The position numbers and the translations under genes are program-made. Positions 7,014 through 9,604 of a stretch of 9,604 bases of DNA are shown in pieces. A model generated the notes under the pieces. It was not told where the DNA came from. It did no database searches and was given only the letters and a program-made list of their open reading frames with translations. The number at the start of each line of letters is the position of its first letter. Within the stretch, counting starts at the first letter, position 1. The stretch is from an uncultured Erysipelotrichaceae bacterium (GTDB taxonomy: Bacteria; Bacillota_I; Bacilli_A; Erysipelotrichales; Erysipelotrichaceae): positions 1 to 9,604 of the forward strand of contig CALBGK010000094.1 of NCBI GenBank assembly GCA_937893115.1, given 5' to 3'.

Positions 7014-7075
7014 AAAAGGCAGTCATCATGAAGTGGAAATCCAAGTCAGGAAATCCCTTCAATAGACTGCCTTTT
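7014..7075. terminator. Two-way terminator with a long structured loop
   Basis: An 11-base perfect inverted repeat, AAAAGGCAGTC (7014-7024) and GACTGCCTTTT (7065-7075), brackets a 40-base loop and is followed on the plus strand by more T (CTTTTTATTTATT). It lies four bases after the cytidylyltransferase stop and touches the stop of the convergent gene (7075-7077), so it can serve both. The loop can fold further: GAAG-T-GG (7030-7036) with CCCTTC (7055-7060), then TCC with GGA around AAGTCA. It also holds a direct repeat of GGAAATCC at 7035-7042 and 7049-7056. Confidence 0.75.
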
Positions 7076-8301
7076 TATTTATTGTATGTGAAATCGCGAT
7101 ATAGAAAATAATTATTCTTCAGTATCTTGCTGGAGACATTGGTCTTGTTTTTAGCGAGAATTTTGAGATACTCCAAGCTTTCCTGAGAGATATCTTCATT
7201 ATCGAAAGGATAGAAAACTTCTTCGATGTTTGAATAGTATCCTTCATCGACCAAAAAATCTCCGTTGGCAAAAACTGTCATAGTTTCTTTGTTGGGTGCA
7301 AAATAGTCATTTCCCATATAGAATCGAGGATCAAATTCGATTCCACATAGATTGGCAAGTGTTGGGACTATATCAAAAGTTGACATCAGATTAGAATAAG
7401 TATTAGGGGCTATACCACCGCCATAGATGATCATAGGAGTATGATCTATCAAGTAGCGATAAGAAGTTCTATCCATATAAGAATAAGTTTCTATTGTATC
7501 GTAGTCTAAATTAAGCGGGTGATGGTCGGCATACATTAGAATGATTGTATCATCTAATTTTCCGTCATTTTCCAAATGTGTAAGAAGATGTTCCAAAGCT
7601 TCATCAAGTATCATCGCCTTGGACAGATATCTTTTTATTTCGAGCGGATAATCAGGATGTACTTCATTTATTCTTTCGATATTTAGATCAGCGCTCCAAC
7701 TGTCCTGATCATAAGGGAAGTGAGTGGTGCTCGTTACGATATGGGCATAAAAATGATCGCTATCGGAGAAGATATCATATGCTTGATCTATCAATTCAAT
7801 ATCTGACGGCCAACCCTTATATTCGGTTATATCGAGATCTTCTTTATTGTAGTAGACATCGGCTCCCATATTTTCATATACGACACGCCTATCGTAAAAT
7901 TCATCATACCAATTATGAAATGCATAAGTTGAATAACCTTCCTTGTCAAAAAGACTAAACAGACTGTATGGATAATAGTTATCGCTGTAATCATTAGGAG
8001 CACAGGTATTATTCTCCGGAATGATGGAAACCAGACCGATAAATTCACTCTCTCCTGTCGTACAGCTGTATTTAGGAGTGTAATAATTATCGAACAACCA
8101 ACCTGAGGTTTTCATTTTATATAAAGTAGGTGTCAGTTCTTCATCTATGGCCATATAGTCAAAAGCTTCGATCATGATGGTGATGACATTTTTGTTCTTG
8201 AAAATGCCAGTATAGTCATTATAATCACTTATATTTTGTGATATGAGAAAATTATCGATAGCCAGCATATCTTCGTCCGATTCCTCGTTCATCATTCGCA
8301 C
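7075..8301 (-). CDS. LtaS-like protein, C-terminal catalytic (sulfatase-fold) half
   Basis: A 408-residue frame from the GTG at 8301 covers the catalytic domain. The same frame continues upstream without a stop to 8538 and encodes the linker QKYLAQNGPIAFLFDDI, so the GTG is probably not a true start. Numbered from the GTG: metal ligand Glu45 in TIMIEAF; nucleophile Thr82 in SCTTGESEF; substrate region FHNWYDEFYDRR (128-139); His194 in STTHFPY; metal pair Asp259-His260 in LMYADHHPLN. These match the known LtaS Mn2+ and glycerolphosphate sites. Without the membrane half there is no signal peptide, so this fragment alone would stay in the cytosol and be useless for surface polymer synthesis. Other alkaline-phosphatase-fold transferases, such as phosphoethanolamine or phosphoglycerol transferases, are less likely alternatives. 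Confidence 0.85.
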   Translation of the reverse strand: MRMMNEESDEDMLAIDNFLISQNISDYNDYTGIFKNKNVITIMIEAFDYMAIDEELTPTLYKMKTSGWLFDNYYTPKYSCTTGESEFIGLVSIIPENNTCAPNDYSDNYYPYSLFSLFDKEGYSTYAFHNWYDEFYDRRVVYENMGADVYYNKEDLDITEYKGWPSDIELIDQAYDIFSDSDHFYAHIVTSTTHFPYDQDSWSADLNIERINEVHPDYPLEIKRYLSKAMILDEALEHLLTHLENDGKLDDTIILMYADHHPLNLDYDTIETYSYMDRTSYRYLIDHTPMIIYGGGIAPNTYSNLMSTFDIVPTLANLCGIEFDPRFYMGNDYFAPNKETMTVFANGDFLVDEGYYSNIEEVFYPFDNEDISQESLEYLKILAKNKTNVSSKILKNNYFLYRDFTYNK

Positions 8302-8450
8302 CCACTCATCCTGGTCGATATCTCTTTTTATATCGCTTTCGGGAGCATCGCTAGGTAAAGGGGTATTAAAAATGATCTCTTCTTCTTGATCGCTATTGAA
8401 GAATAGATTAGAAATATCATCAAAGAGAAAGGCAATAGGGCCATTTTGAG

Positions 8451-8942
8451 CTAGATACTTTTGCTTTTGGGAATCAAGAAAGAGGACGATATAAAAGCAA
8501 TCAAAAATATTGTCAGATATATTAAAGAGGTGCGTTTTCTATTATGCTCTAAATCATTAAAATCTATTAGAGATAATAATGGAGCAAGAAGTAAGATATA
8601 ATATCGTGCTTTTATGAAAAGGATGAATTGAACGATATATTCATCAATTCTTGTAATGCCGTCTTTTCCTTGTACAAAAGAGATGTAGTTGCCCATAAAA
8701 TCTTTAAAATTCAGCTGAACAATAGAATAGATAGATAGAAATAAGATGATAACAAACACTATCCATTTTCCTACCTTGGATAATGAGCCATCAATGAAGG
8801 CAAGAAGCGCAGACAAAGCTATGGTGAAGCAAAAAGAACCGATTAGATCTGTCGGTAAAAAAGTTCCAAAAGCAAAATATAAGAACGATGTCTGAATAAA
8901 CAACAAAATCAAAATGAATAGTATAAATCTTTTAAATTTCAT
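8451..8942 (-). CDS. LtaS-like protein, N-terminal membrane half (ends early through frameshift)
   Basis: This 163-residue fragment consists almost entirely of five hydrophobic segments, at about 5-25, 30-53, 60-80, 102-125 and 138-158, the topology of LtaS N-terminal domains. Short charged loops include FVQGKDGITRIDEY between helices three and four, and the basic NDLEHNRKRTS before helix five. It ends with FLIPKSKSI and a TAG stop where the extracellular linker should begin. The ATG at 8942 is preceded by AGGGA (minus strand, 8956-8952), ten bases upstream, a modest ribosome-binding site. On its own it is a membrane anchor without an enzyme. See the whole-gene entry for the frameshift. Confidence 0.8.
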   Translation of the reverse strand: MKFKRFILFILILLFIQTSFLYFAFGTFLPTDLIGSFCFTIALSALLAFIDGSLSKVGKWIVFVIILFLSIYSIVQLNFKDFMGNYISFVQGKDGITRIDEYIVQFILFIKARYYILLLAPLLSLIDFNDLEHNRKRTSLIYLTIFLIAFISSSFLIPKSKSI

Positions 8943-9048
8943 AGTTTAATATCCCTGCCTTGATCATAAATGATATCATACGTTATTGTACATCAATAAA
9001 ATGATTAAATACCATATTATAAATATATTGACGTCGATTTATAAAAAA
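8943..9048 (-). promoter_or_regulatory. Upstream region of the LtaS-like gene with an operator-like inverted repeat
   Basis: This AT-rich stretch lies between the terminator of the preceding gene and the LtaS-like start. On the minus strand a perfect -10 box TATAAT lies at 9021-9016, with no convincing -35. A second candidate is TATGAT at 8980-8975. Two symmetrical elements are visible: a 6-base inverted repeat TTATTG / CAATAA (8983-8988 and 8994-8999) around TACAT, and the 10-base palindrome ATGATATCAT (8970-8979). They could bind a regulator, but palindromes this short arise easily in AT-rich DNA. Confidence 0.3.
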
Positions 9049-9072
9049 GCCTTTATCATTTTGGATAAAGGC
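9043..9072 (-). terminator. Intrinsic terminator of the surface-protein gene
   Basis: On the minus strand a perfect 9-base stem, GCCTTTATC (9072-9064) and GATAAAGGC (9057-9049), with a 6-base loop CAAAAT, is followed immediately by six T (9048-9043). It begins 18 bases after the TGA stop at 9091. The arrangement is classical and strong in the minus direction; the plus direction lacks a U-tract. Confidence 0.9.
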
Positions 9073-9090
9073 AAACTGTCTTATATAACA

Positions 9091-9604
9091 TCATCTGGCA
9101 GCTGTATTAACTACTTTGTATGAAGTCTTACCTGTATATTCACAAACCTTTAGTTTATTGTTCCAGGTCCAACCTTCACCTTTTTCTTCATCACAAGTTA
9201 CTACACCATCACAGTTTTTATCTTTTGATCCGGCACATACTGGAACATTTGGAGATTGTTCTTCAGTAATTGGAACATCTGATGCAATAGCTTTGATGAT
9301 GATAGGTAGATCGATTGCACTGGCTTTGATTATTAACTTCCCAGATTTTGCGTCGTAAGTATAATCTGTTCCCTCGCTTAGCACAATATTATTTTTTATT
9401 AGTTCTATCGATGATGGCAAGTATTTGCCTTCACTAGCTTGCAAAGTGAAAGAGAAGTCTTCATTATAAGGCATTAACAGAGAACTGAATTGGTAACTTC
9501 CGTTTTGATAATTAAGAATCCCTTCGTTATAAGAAAAATAATTTGAACTATTAGAATGATTTAATGTGGAGAAAAACGGAGCATCATCATATGTGTTGAA
9601 ATCA
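9091..9604 (-). CDS. C-terminal part of a probable surface protein with Cys-bearing EF-hand-like tail (partial)
   Basis: The frame is open to the window edge, so the N-terminus is missing; 170 residues remain. The first part is rich in Ser, Asn, Tyr and Phe. Residues about 80-110 contain EGTDYTYDAKSGKLIIKA followed by a hydrophobic strand, resembling the beta-sandwich repeats of Firmicutes surface proteins. A linker of Pro, Glu and Ser follows. The final 50 residues hold four Cys and the 12-residue segment DKNCDGVVTCDE (128-139). This fits an EF-hand or dockerin-type calcium loop (D-x-N-x-D-G-...-E at positions 1, 3, 5, 6 and 12) but has Cys at positions 4 and 10. Then come GWTWNN, a last Cys, and the end KVVNTAAR. 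There is no hydrophobic helix after it, so it is not an ordinary LPxTG sorting signal. I do not recognise a named protein. Secretion and calcium binding are inferred. Confidence 0.7.
   Translation of the reverse strand, partial: DFNTYDDAPFFSTLNHSNSSNYFSYNEGILNYQNGSYQFSSLLMPYNEDFSFTLQASEGKYLPSSIELIKNNIVLSEGTDYTYDAKSGKLIIKASAIDLPIIIKAIASDVPITEEQSPNVPVCAGSKDKNCDGVVTCDEEKGEGWTWNNKLKVCEYTGKTSYKVVNTAAR

Larger units (their letters stand above)
7075..8942 (-). pseudogene. Lipoteichoic-acid-synthase-family gene interrupted by a one-base frameshift
   Basis: Taken together, the two open frames here make one LtaS-like protein: five membrane helices and then an extracellular alkaline-phosphatase-superfamily (sulfatase fold) domain. 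The family moves glycerol phosphate from phosphatidylglycerol onto a growing teichoic acid chain or related acceptor. The first frame stops at 8451 just after the fifth helix. The second frame is open from 8538 and has no ATG, GTG or TTG before 8301. Adding one A in the run at 8459-8462 or 8465-8468 joins them into exactly 622 residues, with a natural junction of the kind FLIPKKQKYLAQNGP. In that numbering the catalytic residues fall at E259, T296, H408, D473 and H474, close to S. aureus LtaS E255, T300, H416, D475 and H476. All are intact, so the damage is recent or is a base-call error. Confidence 0.8.

Noticed and set aside
7035..7056. GGAAATCC repeat pair as the start of a CRISPR or tandem repeat array
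   Set aside because: There are only two copies of eight bases separated by six bases, inside a terminator loop, with no spacer-repeat periodicity and no cas genes.
8451..8480. Programmed -1 ribosomal frameshifting joining the two LtaS-like halves
   Set aside because: In the reading frame the local codons are ATT CCC AAA AGC AAA AGT, which do not make an X-XXY-YYZ heptamer, and no tRNA re-pairing in the -1 frame is favourable. An indel is the simpler explanation.
9091..9120. C-terminal VVNTAAR as a classical LPxTG sortase signal
   Set aside because: The motif does not match LPxTG and is at the very end, with no hydrophobic helix or basic tail after it; it is left only as a possible lineage-specific tail.
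9116..9358. An 80-codon plus-strand open frame opposite the surface-protein tail
   Set aside because: It is antisense to the Cys/EF-hand-like tail, which has a matching terminator on the minus strand; the product is low-complexity Ser/Pro/Phe with no family resemblance.

Overview
The window comes from an AT-rich, low-GC Gram-positive bacterium (Firmicutes). Genes are tightly packed, Shine-Dalgarno sites are AGGAGG-like, and the standard code is used (TGA is a stop, TGG is Trp). The sugar uptake genes, a CmpB-type membrane protein, a lipoteichoic-acid-synthase-like protein and a Cys-rich surface-protein tail suggest a host-associated, perhaps Erysipelotrichia-like, gut bacterium. That placement is inference; no rRNA or other phylogenetic marker is present.

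Region 1 (1-4643, plus strand) is the 3' part of a sugar operon. In order it holds a partial sugar-binding protein, a double-domain RbsA-type ATPase, an RbsC-type permease, N-acetylmannosamine-6-phosphate 2-epimerase (nanE) and a ROK-family kinase (nanK-like). The spacings are 18, 12 and 3 bases, followed by a 4-base ATGA overlap. The coherent reading is import of an amino sugar such as N-acetylmannosamine or a sialic-acid-derived sugar by a ribose-type (CUT2) ABC transporter. The ROK kinase then phosphorylates it and NanE epimerises it to GlcNAc-6-phosphate. No sialate lyase, deacetylase or deaminase is visible; these could lie upstream.

Region 2 (4657-5475, minus) is a convergent gene for a five-helix membrane protein of the CmpB family. 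It shares a compact two-way terminator with nanK. A 71-base divergent promoter region separates it from region 3.

Region 3 (5547-7009, plus) is a two-gene unit: an aldo/keto reductase, then an IspD-family cytidylyltransferase that starts at TTG inside the reductase stop (TTGA overlap). It ends at a second two-way terminator.

Region 4 (7075-8942, minus) is a lipoteichoic-acid-synthase-family gene. Its membrane half (8451-8942) and catalytic half (7075 to about 8470) lie in different frames. One extra base in an A4 run would restore a single 622-residue protein with all catalytic residues, so this is either a recent pseudogene or a base-call error.

Region 5 (9091-9604, minus, partial) is the C-terminus of a presumably secreted surface protein. 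It has a beta-rich repeat-like stretch and then an unusual Cys-containing EF-hand-like loop and tail, followed by a strong terminator. No tRNA, rRNA, CRISPR array or insertion sequence was seen.
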